From Porticoccus sp964276025 (GTDB lineage: Bacteria; Pseudomonadota; Gammaproteobacteria; Pseudomonadales; Porticoccaceae), in NCBI GenBank assembly GCA_964276025.1, contig CAXYDD010000002.1, positions 248,001 through 312,000 on the forward strand: DNA of 64,000 bases, written 5' to 3'. Below, in pieces: positions 36,108 through 45,587 of this stretch (its first letter is position 1; each line of letters starts with the position of its first letter). A program made the position numbers and the translations under genes. The notes below the pieces were generated by a model that saw nothing but the letters and a program-made list of their open reading frames with translations, had not been told where the DNA came from and did no database searches.

Positions 36108-37163
36108 TTATTTATCTATCTCCTTTTTTTCAGGAATTTCAAAATCATCTATAATAATTTTCTTTTTTATTAACCTTACAAAATTTTCAAAAACTACATT
36201 TGCTGTAAGCTCCTCAAAACCTCGGCATGATCTATCTTTTTTCAGTGAAAATGGACACTTTTTGGACATGCATAAACAAGGAAAATCAGATAAAAGATTT
36301 TTTTGGTTTGGACCATACAAGCCAGTTAAAAGAGGATTTGTTGAGCCAAAAATACCTAATGTAGGGATGCCTAAAGCAGAAGAAAGGTGTCCCAATCCAG
36401 TATCAACAGATATGCAACCCGAAGCCTTTGTCAGCAAAGAAACTATTTCTGTTAGTGTCATTTTAGGGAGAATTTCAGCTCCAGAAATTTTGGCGATTCT
36501 TTCTGCACAAGCCTTTTCTTGATTGTTTCCCCATAGTAAAGCAACCTTATAATCAGCTTTTGCAAGCAAACAACTTAATGCTATCCAGGATTCTTCTGGC
36601 CAATGTTTGGAGGGCCAAGTGGTGCCATGCATTAAAATGACATACTTATTATTTTCTGGGCTGATTGAGAGATTGTAACTCCCTGTACTTGAATTTAGCT
36701 GATAACCCAATGACTTTGAGAATAAAATACGAGTTCGCTCAACTGCATGAATGTCTTTGGGTACACTGATTCGATATTGATAAAAAATTGATGCTATTGA
36801 TTCTCTTGCTGAAGTCTTATCGAAACCATATATATCTCCATCTGCCTGTCTGGAAAGCCATGCGCTTTTAATTAGGCCTTGTGCGTCGATTATAGCGTCA
36901 TAGCGATATAATCTAAGCTTTCTCTTTAACTCTAAATGATCTTTTGAGTTCCAAAATTTAAAAATATTCTTACGCCACTTTCTTACAGAAACCGAAATGA
37001 TTTGATCTACCTGATCGTTCAAACTAGGTATATCAGAAAAATTTTCTTCAACGACCCAGTCAAATTTAATACCAGGAATAGCAAGACTAGCGTCATTTAT
37101 AGCGGGGAGGGTGTGAATAATATCGCCCAATGAAGAGGTCTTTACTATTAATACTCTTTTCAT
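36108..37163 (-). CDS. waaC: Heptosyltransferase I
   Basis: GT9 family enzyme that adds the first heptose to Kdo; 351 residues. MKRVLIVKTSSLGDIIHTLPA at the start and FDWVVEENFSDIP are characteristic of WaaC rather than WaaF. The donor site has LMHGTTWPSKHWPEESW and SVDTGLGHLSSALGIPTLGIFGSTNP. Its ATG overlaps the waaF stop by four bases, and waaG starts immediately after its stop. Confidence 0.94.
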   Translation of the reverse strand: MKRVLIVKTSSLGDIIHTLPAINDASLAIPGIKFDWVVEENFSDIPSLNDQVDQIISVSVRKWRKNIFKFWNSKDHLELKRKLRLYRYDAIIDAQGLIKSAWLSRQADGDIYGFDKTSARESIASIFYQYRISVPKDIHAVERTRILFSKSLGYQLNSSTGSYNLSISPENNKYVILMHGTTWPSKHWPEESWIALSCLLAKADYKVALLWGNNQEKACAERIAKISGAEILPKMTLTEIVSLLTKASGCISVDTGLGHLSSALGIPTLGIFGSTNPLLTGLYGPNQKNLLSDFPCLCMSKKCPFSLKKDRSCRGFEELTANVVFENFVRLIKKKIIIDDFEIPEKKEIDK

Positions 37164-38212
37164 CGATCACCTGCCAATCTTAATAATTCTGAAATCACTT
37201 TAGCTGGAGTTAGGTCATCTAAACATTTCATACTATTAATGGGGCATTCTCTCTTAAAGCAAGGTCCACATTCTACAGGAATAGATAGTGCAACAGCCTC
37301 ATTGTTTAGTGGAGGGGTGAAATGCGGTGAAGTTGATCCATATAAAACAATTAATGGTATATCTATAGCTGCAGATATATGCATCAATCCAGAATCGTTA
37401 GTAACTACGATATTGGCAACTGATAGGAGGTCGATTGCTTCATCTAGCTGAGTTAAACCAGCAAGGTTATGACACAAGTTACGATAACTATTCGGTAAAT
37501 AGTTGATAATTTCTTGGCCGACTCGTTTGTCTTTATCGGAGCCCAATAACCAAACTTGCCATTCCTCAGATATTCTATTTGCTGCAACTTCAGCATAATA
37601 CTTTGCCGGCCATTGTTTAGAAGGGCCGAATTCTGCACCTGGACATAAAACTAAAATCTTACGATCGCCATTTAATCCTAATTTATTAATGAGGTTTACT
37701 GCTTTATCTTTATAAGACTTCAACGCCGGAGGTTCTATAGATTTGGGTAAAATTGCATCTTTGGTTAAAGCAAGTGCAGCGAAGCGTTGAACCATTAATG
37801 GGTAAGATTTTTTTTTCAAACTACGAATATCATTTATTAACCCATAACGCATCTCCCCTCTCCAACCAGTTCTGTGCTGAATTTTTGCAAACCAAGGAAT
37901 AAGTGCTGATTTTAAAGAATTGGGTAAAATTATTGATTGTGTGTATTTTTCTGTGCGGAGTTTAATTCCAATTTTTCGTCTGAGCTTCCAGTCTAAACTT
38001 CCATGACCAACAGGCATATCAATCGCTCGGGATACCTCAGGCATACGGTTTAGTATTGGCTGACTCCAACTAGGGGCCAAAACATCTATTGATAAGTTTG
38101 CATTTTGGTGTTTAAGCAATTTAAATAATGATTGAGCCATCACCATATCACCCACCCATGAGGGACCTATGACGAGGATTTTTTTTGCTACTACTTTCTT
38201 TTCAGATGCCAT
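37160..38212 (-). CDS. waaF: Heptosyltransferase II
   Basis: GT9 family enzyme that adds the second heptose of the inner core; 350 residues. WaaF features include ILVIGPSWVGDMVMAQSLF, ILPNSLKSALIPWFAKIQHRTGWRGEMRYGLIND, CPGAEFGPSKQWPAKYYAEV and TNDSGLMHISAAIDIPLIVLYGSTSP. The C-terminus has a CGPCFKRECP cysteine cluster found in this family. It follows ilvE by 44 bases and is coupled to waaC by a four-base overlap. Confidence 0.95.
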   Translation of the reverse strand: MASEKKVVAKKILVIGPSWVGDMVMAQSLFKLLKHQNANLSIDVLAPSWSQPILNRMPEVSRAIDMPVGHGSLDWKLRRKIGIKLRTEKYTQSIILPNSLKSALIPWFAKIQHRTGWRGEMRYGLINDIRSLKKKSYPLMVQRFAALALTKDAILPKSIEPPALKSYKDKAVNLINKLGLNGDRKILVLCPGAEFGPSKQWPAKYYAEVAANRISEEWQVWLLGSDKDKRVGQEIINYLPNSYRNLCHNLAGLTQLDEAIDLLSVANIVVTNDSGLMHISAAIDIPLIVLYGSTSPHFTPPLNNEAVALSIPVECGPCFKRECPINSMKCLDDLTPAKVISELLRLAGDR

Positions 38213-38256
38213 ATTTTTTTATAAACTATTATTGGCTCTAGAAGAAATTATAAGTT

Positions 38257-39186
38257 TCATTTTGCTACAGGTTCAAGCCAGTCTGAATACTCAGGTATCT
38301 TGCCTCGCACTAAGTTAAAATACTGCGTTTGCATCAGTTCAGTAAATGGGCCTCGATAACCAGCTCCTAGGCTTCTTCCATCCAGCTCGCTAATTGGTAA
38401 AACTTCCGCTGCTGTACCAGTAAAAAATGCCTCATCAGCAACATAAACTTCATCACGAGTAATACGCTTTTCAATAATCTTATAACCAGCTTTTTCAGCC
38501 AAATTCATTACAGTTTTTCGAGTAATACCATCAAGACAAGCACTCAGTTCTGGTGTGTAAACAATTCCATCTCTTACTATGAAGACGTTCTCGCCGCTAC
38601 CTTCGGCAATAAAACCATCGACGTCGAGCATTAAGGCTTCTTCGCAACCACATTCTAAAGCCTCCCTTAAAGCCAACATAGAGTTAATATAATTTCCGTT
38701 AGCTTTTGCTTTAGTCATCGTAATATTAGGGTGATGTCTAGTATATGATGACGTGCGAACTTTTATGCCACTCTTTAAGGCTTCAGGTGACATATACGAT
38801 GGCCAGTCCCAAGCCGCAACTATTGCGTGCACTTTTAAGCCCTCTGCACGGAGTCCCATTCCCTCCGACCCTAAAAATATCATAGGCCTTAGATAGGCTT
38901 CTTTGAGTTTATTTTCACGAACAACTGATTTTTGAGCTTCATTAATTTGCTCTTTGCTAAAAGGTATATCAATGTTTAAGATCTTTGCGGAACGATATAG
39001 GCGATCAGTATGATCGTGTAACCGAAAAATAGCGGCTCCCTCTCTATCAGTATCATATGCTCGAACCCCTTCAAAAACTCCAAGACCATAGTGGAGCGTG
39101 TGAGTTAGAACATGCACTTTTGCTTCACGCCAAGGAACCATTTCGCCATCAAACCAAATCCAGCCATCTCTATCGGCAAATGACAT
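38257..39186 (-). CDS. ilvE: Branched-chain amino acid aminotransferase
   Basis: PLP-dependent fold IV transaminase that makes valine, leucine and isoleucine from their keto acids; 309 residues. The PLP lysine is in MTKAKANGNYINSMLA, with EALMLDVDGFIAEGSGENVF and EAFFTGTAAEVLPI as the phosphate-binding and substrate segments. The N-terminus WIWFDGEMVPWREAKVHVLTH is typical. The ATG has AGGAG six bases upstream. It heads the leftward LPS operon, the same place it holds in Pseudomonas. Confidence 0.96.
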   Translation of the reverse strand: MSFADRDGWIWFDGEMVPWREAKVHVLTHTLHYGLGVFEGVRAYDTDREGAAIFRLHDHTDRLYRSAKILNIDIPFSKEQINEAQKSVVRENKLKEAYLRPMIFLGSEGMGLRAEGLKVHAIVAAWDWPSYMSPEALKSGIKVRTSSYTRHHPNITMTKAKANGNYINSMLALREALECGCEEALMLDVDGFIAEGSGENVFIVRDGIVYTPELSACLDGITRKTVMNLAEKAGYKIIEKRITRDEVYVADEAFFTGTAAEVLPISELDGRSLGAGYRGPFTELMQTQYFNLVRGKIPEYSDWLEPVAK

Positions 39187-39214
39187 TTCATACTCCTAAA
39201 TAAAATTTTAAAAT

Positions 39215-39252
39215 TGTATATGCTCACTATACACGTTATTTGACAATTATAG
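39215..39252 (-). promoter_or_regulatory. Candidate ilvE promoter (-10) and leader dyad
   Basis: On the minus strand TATAAT (39247-39252) lies about 60 bases before the ilvE ATG. A TTTATT at 39271-39276 is a weak -35 candidate. TGTATA/TATACA (39215-39233, 7-base centre) would form a hairpin in the leader or serve as a binding site. The remaining part of the 297-base ilvE/argA gap is AT-rich; a TATAAT at 39440-39445 may serve argA. Confidence 0.35.
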
Positions 39253-39483
39253 CCTCCAACTATAAGCATAATAAAGATAAAGCCCGATGAAAAAAAATTA
39301 TTTGTATATTTAAAAAATATCTTCGTTGTTTAATATTCTAGATATGCTTAAAAAATCTGTATTTCTTAAATAAAACTCAATAAATTCATTATTTTATATT
39401 AAGTCTTACAAGATCCTATATTTTGCAGTCAGCGTTACCTATAATGCAGCTAGATATAGAAACCAAAAAATTAAGAGCTAATA

Positions 39484-40812
39484 ATGGCGTCGAATAAAAA
39501 AAATAAAATCACTGAATATGTAAGTTTTTTGAGAAATACGTCTCCCTATATTAATAGCCACAGAGGTAAAATTTTTTTGCTGGCCTTAAGTGGAGAGGCT
39601 ATGTGCCATGAGAATTTTAATAACATAATTCTTGATATTGCTCTTTTGCAAAGTATGGGTATAAAACTTGTACTCGTGCATGGAGTTAAACATCAACCAA
39701 GTAATCGACATAAGTTTTTAAATGTTAATGAAAATGAAGACATATGCGCCTCTGTCACTGATCGCTCCTCTATGTCATTGATAAAAGACGCAGTAGGCAG
39801 TGCTAAAATTAATATCGAAGCTATGCTCTCGAGTGGTGTTGCAAGCTCTCCAATGTATAACTCAAAGATAAAAGTTGTGAGTGGTAATTTTATTACAGCG
39901 AAACCAGCTGGTATAAAAGAAGGGATTGATCTCCAATATACAGGCGAAATTCGCCGAATAGACGCGTTGAACATACATAAGCAACTTGAGGAGGATACCA
40001 TAGTATTATTATCGCCAATTGGTTACTCGCCTTCGGGAGAAGTTTTTAATCTAGATTATAGAGATGTAGCTGTTCAAGCTGCTATTGATTTAAAAGCAGA
40101 AAAATTAATCATATTTTGCAGGAATGAAGGCATACAAGATGTAAATGGAAAGCTACTCAAGACTTTGTCGATCAGTGAAGCTCAACAATATCTCGATAAT
40201 CTTGGGAGTGATTGCGAGCAAAAAAAAGCTCTTCAATCTTGCTTTAAGGCATGTAAAAATAATGTAAGTCGAAGCCATATTGTCAGCTATGCTTCAAATG
40301 GGGCGCTCTTAGAGGAACTTTTTACAAGAGATGGAAATGGCACGCTGCTTCTAAAGAATAGCATTGGATTAATCCGGCAAGCTACTATTGACGACATTGG
40401 TGGTCTTTTGAAGCTTATTGAGCCTCAAGAAAAAAATGGAGCCCTAGTAAAACGATCTCGTGAACTACTAGAGTTGGAAATTACAAGATTTACTGTTTTA
40501 GAGCACACTGAGGGTTCTATTATTAGCTGTTGTGCGCTATATCCTCTAGAGGATCGATGTTCAGCAGAAATAGCATGTATAGTCACCCACCAGGAATTGA
40601 TGAATCAAGGTCATGCAGGGCGACTCCTTGAGGTTATAGAAAAAAAAGCGTCAAAAATGAAAATTAATAAACTTTTTGCACTTACTATTCAAGCTAGTCA
40701 CTGGTTTTTAGAGAATGGTTTTAAAGAATCTTCAATAGAAGATCTTCCCGCAGAACGTCAGTTCCTATATAATTTCCAAAGAAATTCTAAGGTTTTCTGT
40801 AAGAAGATTTAA
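39484..40812 (+). CDS. argA: Amino-acid N-acetyltransferase (N-acetylglutamate synthase)
   Basis: First enzyme of arginine synthesis, acetylating glutamate; 442 residues (E. coli 443). The N-terminal amino-acid-kinase-like domain (about 25-290) has LVLVHGVKHQ, VVSGNFITAKPAG and LLSPIGYSPSGEVFNLDYRDVA. It binds arginine for feedback inhibition in relatives. The C-terminal GNAT domain (about 300-440) has CIVTHQELMNQGHAGRLLEVIE and ASHWFLENGFKE. The start ATG begins MASNKKNKITEYV. It is a single gene, divergent from ilvE and convergent with folA. Confidence 0.95.
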   Translation: MASNKKNKITEYVSFLRNTSPYINSHRGKIFLLALSGEAMCHENFNNIILDIALLQSMGIKLVLVHGVKHQPSNRHKFLNVNENEDICASVTDRSSMSLIKDAVGSAKINIEAMLSSGVASSPMYNSKIKVVSGNFITAKPAGIKEGIDLQYTGEIRRIDALNIHKQLEEDTIVLLSPIGYSPSGEVFNLDYRDVAVQAAIDLKAEKLIIFCRNEGIQDVNGKLLKTLSISEAQQYLDNLGSDCEQKKALQSCFKACKNNVSRSHIVSYASNGALLEELFTRDGNGTLLLKNSIGLIRQATIDDIGGLLKLIEPQEKNGALVKRSRELLELEITRFTVLEHTEGSIISCCALYPLEDRCSAEIACIVTHQELMNQGHAGRLLEVIEKKASKMKINKLFALTIQASHWFLENGFKESSIEDLPAERQFLYNFQRNSKVFCKKI

Positions 40813-40949
40813 AACTATTGGTCTCCCCGGTTTCTCTTTACCACTTACTGTCATTTAACTCATAAGATATTTTTAGTATCAAATGGCTTCTATTGTAGAC
40901 AATGAAGTCAAAAAAGATCTTTAAAATAAGATTGACTTAGATATGGGTG

Positions 40950-41453
40950 TCATATTCTTTCTAATACTTGAAAAAAATAAGGTATATCAGTTTTTTGTTG
41001 AGAGTTTTTACGTTCAATTTCGTTCCAGTCTTTTTCATCAAACATGGGAAAGAAAGTGTCTCCCTCAAAAGAGTCTTCTACTCTAGTGATGTACAAACGA
41101 TCTGCATGCTCTATTGTACTATTATATATTTCAGATCCGCCTATAATCATTATTTCAGGTTTAAAATCTCGAGCTGATATCGCTAAATCCTTTGCTTTAT
41201 TTAGCGATGAAGCAACCTTAACTCCGTTGAAGCACCAATCAGTATTGCGCGTAATAACTATATTCAATCTTCCCGGTAATGGTCTACCAATAGATTCAAA
41301 AGTTTTTCTTCCCATAACAATTGGTTTATTCATAGTTACAGATTTAAAATATTTTAAATCTTCTGGTAGCTGCCAAGGAAGCTGATTATTGATTCCTATA
41401 ACTCTGTTTTTTGCCATAGCAACGATTAATGAGAGGCTGATTTTTTTTATCAT
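40950..41453 (-). CDS. folA: Dihydrofolate reductase
   Basis: Reduces dihydrofolate to tetrahydrofolate with NADPH; 167 residues. Motifs are SLIVAMAKNRVIGINNQLPWQLPEDL, VMGRKTFESIGRPLPGRLNIVIT, IMIIGGSEIYN and DRLYITRVEDSFEGDTFFP. The ATG at 41453 overlaps the thyA stop codon (TAATG), so thyA and folA are translated together, which fits since ThyA produces the dihydrofolate. Confidence 0.97.
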   Translation of the reverse strand: MIKKISLSLIVAMAKNRVIGINNQLPWQLPEDLKYFKSVTMNKPIVMGRKTFESIGRPLPGRLNIVITRNTDWCFNGVKVASSLNKAKDLAISARDFKPEIMIIGGSEIYNSTIEHADRLYITRVEDSFEGDTFFPMFDEKDWNEIERKNSQQKTDIPYFFQVLERI

Positions 41454-42358
41454 TACACTGCCACTCTTGCTGGTATCGGCGGCTGTGGATCATAATTATT
41501 AAGCTGAAAATCTTTATACTGAAAATCAAATATATTCGTAACCAGTGGGTTAATCTGCATGCTAGGTAAAGCATGCGGACTTCGGCTAAGCTGTTCTTCT
41601 ACCTGTTCTAAATGGTTGACGTACAAGTGAGCGTCTCCAAAAGTGTGTACAAAATCCCCTAGCTTTAAACCTGTAGCTTGTGCAATCATCATCGTCAGTA
41701 ATGCATAAGATGCTATGTTAAACGGTACGCCCAAGAAAACATCGGCACTTCTTTGATACAGCTGGCAGGAAAGCTTTCCATCTGCTACATAAAATTGAAA
41801 TAAAGTATGGCAGGGTGGTAGCCCAGATTTCGCCATAACGGGAATATCTTTTGGATTCCAAGCTGAAATGATCAATCTCCTAGAATCAGGGGCTTTATTA
41901 ATATCATTGATTAGTCCATCAAGCTGATCAATGCCTTCAAAATTTCTCCACTGTTGTCCATAAACAGGTCCAAGGTTTCCATATTGAATAGCAAATTTCT
42001 TATCTTCCTTTATTCTCTCTATAAACTCTTTCATTTTGTCCCGCCAAGCCTGCGAGTACATACTATATTTTTTATCCTGTTTTGTTTCCCTTAACCAGTT
42101 TTGATATGGCCAGTCGTTCCAAATATTCACACCATTTTCTACTAAAAATTTTATATTAGTATCACCCTGAATAAACCAAAGTAACTCGTATATAATAGAT
42201 TTTAAATGAACTTTCTTGGTGGTCACAAGAGGAAATCCATCACTAAGATCGAAGCGCATTTGATAACCAAAAGCACTAATTGTTCCGGTTCCAGTTCGGT
42301 CTTCCTTACGAATGCCATTGTTTTTTACATGCCGCATTAAATCTAGATATTGTTTCAT
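41453..42358 (-). CDS. thyA: Thymidylate synthase
   Basis: Methylates dUMP to dTMP using methylenetetrahydrofolate; about 301 residues. The catalytic cysteine is Cys183 in LPPCHTLFQF, with YQRSADVFLGVPFNIASYALL and HLYVNHLEQV downstream. Compared with the 264-residue E. coli enzyme it carries an insertion at about residues 85-123 (ETKQDKKYSMYSQAW...), a length class known in other bacteria. The ATG at 42358 lies one base after the lgt stop; the frame extends eight codons into lgt, which I left out. Confidence 0.97.
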   Translation of the reverse strand: MKQYLDLMRHVKNNGIRKEDRTGTGTISAFGYQMRFDLSDGFPLVTTKKVHLKSIIYELLWFIQGDTNIKFLVENGVNIWNDWPYQNWLRETKQDKKYSMYSQAWRDKMKEFIERIKEDKKFAIQYGNLGPVYGQQWRNFEGIDQLDGLINDINKAPDSRRLIISAWNPKDIPVMAKSGLPPCHTLFQFYVADGKLSCQLYQRSADVFLGVPFNIASYALLTMMIAQATGLKLGDFVHTFGDAHLYVNHLEQVEEQLSRSPHALPSMQINPLVTNIFDFQYKDFQLNNYDPQPPIPARVAV

Positions 42359-42359
42359 A

Positions 42360-43181
42360 TCAGTTTTTTCTTCCTTCCTCAACAGACTTATTAGCTTGGT
42401 TGGTAATAGAATAACTCCATAAAATAATTATGATACCAATAATTATCATTGGCAGGCTAAGTAGTTGTCCTCGTGTCATCCACCCAAAGAAATCAAAACC
42501 AATAATAATATCGGGTGCTCGATATAATTCGACAATAAACCTAAAACTACCGTAAAGTGCTAAAAATAAACCTCCAATAAAACCCTTTGATCGTTGTTTT
42601 TTTGAGATAGTAATGAGGATGATGTAGAGCAACACTCCCTCGAGAAAAAACTCGTACAGTTGCGATGGATGTCTAGTCAATTTTTGTGGATCATTTGGAA
42701 AAATCATCCCCACCCATGAGTTTGTTGGTCTACCCCATAGCTCTTGACCCATAAAGTTCCCTAATCGGCCTAGACCAAGACCAATCGGGACAAGAGGCGC
42801 TACAAAGTCGGCTAAGGCTAAGAATGGTTTATTTATTTTTCTACTGTAAATCCAAATTACAAATAAAACCCCTAATAATCCTCCATGAAAAGACATCCCC
42901 CCTTCCCATATGCGAAATAACCAAAGTGGATCCGCAAGCCATTGTTCAAAATTATAGAAAAGTATATAGCCAAATCTACCACCCAGGATTACACCAAAAG
43001 CACTATAAATAATTAAGTCTTCGATTTGATTCTGGAATACTGGAGATTCTGATGATTTGGACCGAGAAACTGCTATTCTCCAAGCAATAAAAAAACCAAG
43101 CAGATACATTAAACCGTACCAATGTACCTTTAACGGCCCGAGCGAAAAAATAACAGGATCAATTTCTGGATAAGTTAACAT
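42360..43181 (-). CDS. lgt: Prolipoprotein diacylglyceryl transferase
   Basis: Inner-membrane enzyme that transfers diacylglycerol from phosphatidylglycerol to the lipobox cysteine of prolipoproteins; 273 residues, about seven membrane helices. Family motifs are VHWYGLMYLLGF, GMSFHGGLLGVL, the signature GLGRLGNFMGQELWGRP, and RHPSQLYEFFLEG. It lies between ptsP and thyA, the conserved lgt-thyA order. Confidence 0.97.
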   Translation of the reverse strand: MLTYPEIDPVIFSLGPLKVHWYGLMYLLGFFIAWRIAVSRSKSSESPVFQNQIEDLIIYSAFGVILGGRFGYILFYNFEQWLADPLWLFRIWEGGMSFHGGLLGVLFVIWIYSRKINKPFLALADFVAPLVPIGLGLGRLGNFMGQELWGRPTNSWVGMIFPNDPQKLTRHPSQLYEFFLEGVLLYIILITISKKQRSKGFIGGLFLALYGSFRFIVELYRAPDIIIGFDFFGWMTRGQLLSLPMIIIGIIIILWSYSITNQANKSVEEGRKN

Positions 43182-43297
43182 GGAACAACTTTAGCTGAAA
43201 ACAACAACAATGATAATACTACTGACGAGAATATCGTTAAAATTATCGGAGCTACAACAATTAATAAATTTTAAAAGCTAAGAAACTAACAAAAAAT

Positions 43298-45586
43298 TTA
43301 GTGTGGAATTTTACGGACAAAGGGGCCTGATATGTCATTTATACTCAGTGCATTCTCCATATGACTTCTGACAGAGTGTGCATCTGGCATTGAAATAACA
43401 TCCTTAAGGAGACTCTTTGCGTCAGTTAAACTGATATGACGCAACATCGCCTTAACTTTTAATAAACTAGTGGCGCTCATAGAAAGAACAGGGAAACCAA
43501 TAGCCATTAACAATACTGCACCAATCGGGTCTCCAGCCATTTCACCACACACACTTATAGGGGTACGCTCTTCTTCTGCACCATCCGCAACTGTCTTCAA
43601 GGCTCTAAGAACACTAGGATGATAGACGTCGTAAAGACTTGCAACTCGTGGATTATTTCGATCAACAGCTAATAGATACTGTGTTAAATCATTGGTGCCT
43701 ACGGAAAGAAAATCAACTTTTCGAGCAAGTTCTTTTATTTGGTAAACAGCAGCTGGCACTTCTATCATCGCACCCACCCATGGCTTTTGTAAATTATACC
43801 CCTCTTCTTTAGTGAGCTCGTCATATACTTGATCAATGAGCTCTAAGGATCCCTCCAGTTCTGCTAGACTCGATATCATAGGTAGCAATAAACTGAGGTT
43901 ATTTAGACCTTCGCTTGCTTTCAGCATTGCTCTAAGTTGAACCAAAAAAATCTCTGGGTGATCAAGGCATACTCTGATGCCCCTCCAACCAAGAAACGGA
44001 TTATCCTCTTCAATTGGGAAGTAAGGTAAATCTTTGTCTCCGCCGATATCTAAAGTTCTCATAGTCACTGGTCTGGGATAAAATGTTTCTAGTTGTTCTC
44101 GATAAAATTTACGTTGCTCTTCTTCAGATGGGAAACGATCCAGCATTAAAAACGGGATTTCACTTCGGTAAAGCCCTACTCCCTCTGCACCTCTATCAAG
44201 CGAAAGCATAGAGTCAATTCGAAGGCCGGTATTCACCCAAAGAGAAACTTTATGGCCATCAGTTGTTTCACAGGGTTCATCAGTGAGTTTTTCAAGATTT
44301 TCAGCTAGCAGTTTTTCTTCTAAGACCTGCTCTTGATAAGTTTTTCGTAACTCAGATCCAGGACTAATGATGATATTTCCATTATGTCCATCTACTATAG
44401 CCTCTTTCCCATCGAGATTACTCCAAGGTAAATTAACCGCACCCATAACTGTGGGAATTCCTATAGCGCGACCCAGTATTGCAAGATGCGAATTTCGGGA
44501 ACCTTTAACAGAAGCAATGGCAATAATTTTTTCAATAGGTACGCTAGCGAAAGATGCAGCTGATAGATCCTCACCTAATAGGATAATATCATTTGGAAAT
44601 TTTTTACAGATAGTCTCTGCAGTTTGAAGGTAAGAAAGAACTCGACGTCCTAAGTCCTCCAAATCAGAGCCCCTCTCACGTAAGTACGAATCTGTCATAC
44701 TCTCAAACATATTGATGTGATTTAACACTACCTGAGCCCAAGCACTTTGCGCACTTAATCCATGTTCATTAATAAGCACTATTGCTTCGCCACCTAGGGC
44801 CTGGTCATCTAGCATACAAACGTAAGCATCGAATAGTGCCCGCTCTTGATCACTTAAAATTCCAACCATACTTTTATCCAAAGCACGCATGTCGCTTTTA
44901 ACTAAACTCATAGCCTTTCGAAATTGAGCAAGTTCGTTATCGATAGATTGAGCTTTCTTCATGGGCACAGCTTTTAATGAGGTATTAGAGTTCATGACCA
45001 AAACATTTCCAATAGCAATACCTGGTGCACTGGCCACACCAGAATAGATTCTTTCATTGATAGATTTATCTTGTGGGTAAAGGGCGAGATTTAGCTCACC
45101 GACTGCATCTGCATGAGCAATTACACCAGACAATTGAGCAGCAACTGTCACAAGAAATGACTCCTCGCTTTCATCATATCGGCGAGGAATTTCATCTTGC
45201 ACAACCAAAACACCAAGAACCTCTCGTTGATGAATAATTGGAGATCCCAAAAAAGAATGAAATGACTGTTCGTTGGTATTTGGATGAAAAGAAAACCTGG
45301 GATGAGCAGAAGCTTCCTCAAGATTAATCGGCTCAGCGCGAGAAGCTACTAACCCAACTAATCCCTCGTCTGAAGACAAATTGACTTTACCTATAGCCTC
45401 TTCATTTAATCCATCAGTTGCCATTAGCACATAACTATCATTTTTTGAATCATGAAGATAAACAGAGCAAACCGAGGTATGCATAGACTTCTTAACTTGA
45501 TTGACTATTACAGTAAGGACTTCACTAAAATTTTTAGCTGCGTTGGCTTCCTGTACGATTCTCCTTAATGACTCAAGCATAGACAT
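43298..45586 (-). CDS. ptsP: Phosphoenolpyruvate-protein phosphotransferase PtsP (nitrogen PTS enzyme I)
   Basis: First component of the regulatory nitrogen PTS, 762 residues. The N-terminal GAF domain (about 1-165) responds to metabolites such as glutamine in relatives. The enzyme I part follows: start YSGVASAPGIAIGNVLV, phosphohistidine region GSRNSHLAILGRAIGIPTV (His in SRNSHLA), and the PEP-binding barrel with LYRSEIPFLM, TLDIGGDKDLPYF, VGTNDLTQYLLAVDRNNPRV and CGEMAGDP with the catalytic cysteine. The two genes rppH and ptsP are one base apart. Confidence 0.96.
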   Translation of the reverse strand: MSMLESLRRIVQEANAAKNFSEVLTVIVNQVKKSMHTSVCSVYLHDSKNDSYVLMATDGLNEEAIGKVNLSSDEGLVGLVASRAEPINLEEASAHPRFSFHPNTNEQSFHSFLGSPIIHQREVLGVLVVQDEIPRRYDESEESFLVTVAAQLSGVIAHADAVGELNLALYPQDKSINERIYSGVASAPGIAIGNVLVMNSNTSLKAVPMKKAQSIDNELAQFRKAMSLVKSDMRALDKSMVGILSDQERALFDAYVCMLDDQALGGEAIVLINEHGLSAQSAWAQVVLNHINMFESMTDSYLRERGSDLEDLGRRVLSYLQTAETICKKFPNDIILLGEDLSAASFASVPIEKIIAIASVKGSRNSHLAILGRAIGIPTVMGAVNLPWSNLDGKEAIVDGHNGNIIISPGSELRKTYQEQVLEEKLLAENLEKLTDEPCETTDGHKVSLWVNTGLRIDSMLSLDRGAEGVGLYRSEIPFLMLDRFPSEEEQRKFYREQLETFYPRPVTMRTLDIGGDKDLPYFPIEEDNPFLGWRGIRVCLDHPEIFLVQLRAMLKASEGLNNLSLLLPMISSLAELEGSLELIDQVYDELTKEEGYNLQKPWVGAMIEVPAAVYQIKELARKVDFLSVGTNDLTQYLLAVDRNNPRVASLYDVYHPSVLRALKTVADGAEEERTPISVCGEMAGDPIGAVLLMAIGFPVLSMSATSLLKVKAMLRHISLTDAKSLLKDVISMPDAHSVRSHMENALSINDISGPFVRKIPH

Positions 45587-45587
45587 T

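Noticed and set aside
35842..36522. A 226-codon open frame on the plus strand across waaG and waaC
   Set aside because: It lies antisense to two clearly conserved genes, lacks a convincing ribosome-binding site, and its product has no recognisable domain; low-complexity AT-rich coding sequence explains it.
39360..39400. A half-site resembling the arginine repressor box before argA
   Set aside because: Only one imperfect half (AATAAATTCATT) is present; the full TGAAT-N4-ATTCA dyad is missing.
42360..42382. Longer ThyA starting inside lgt
   Set aside because: The eight extra residues come from an upstream non-conserved stretch; MKQYLDLMRHV at 42358 matches the family start and abuts the lgt stop.
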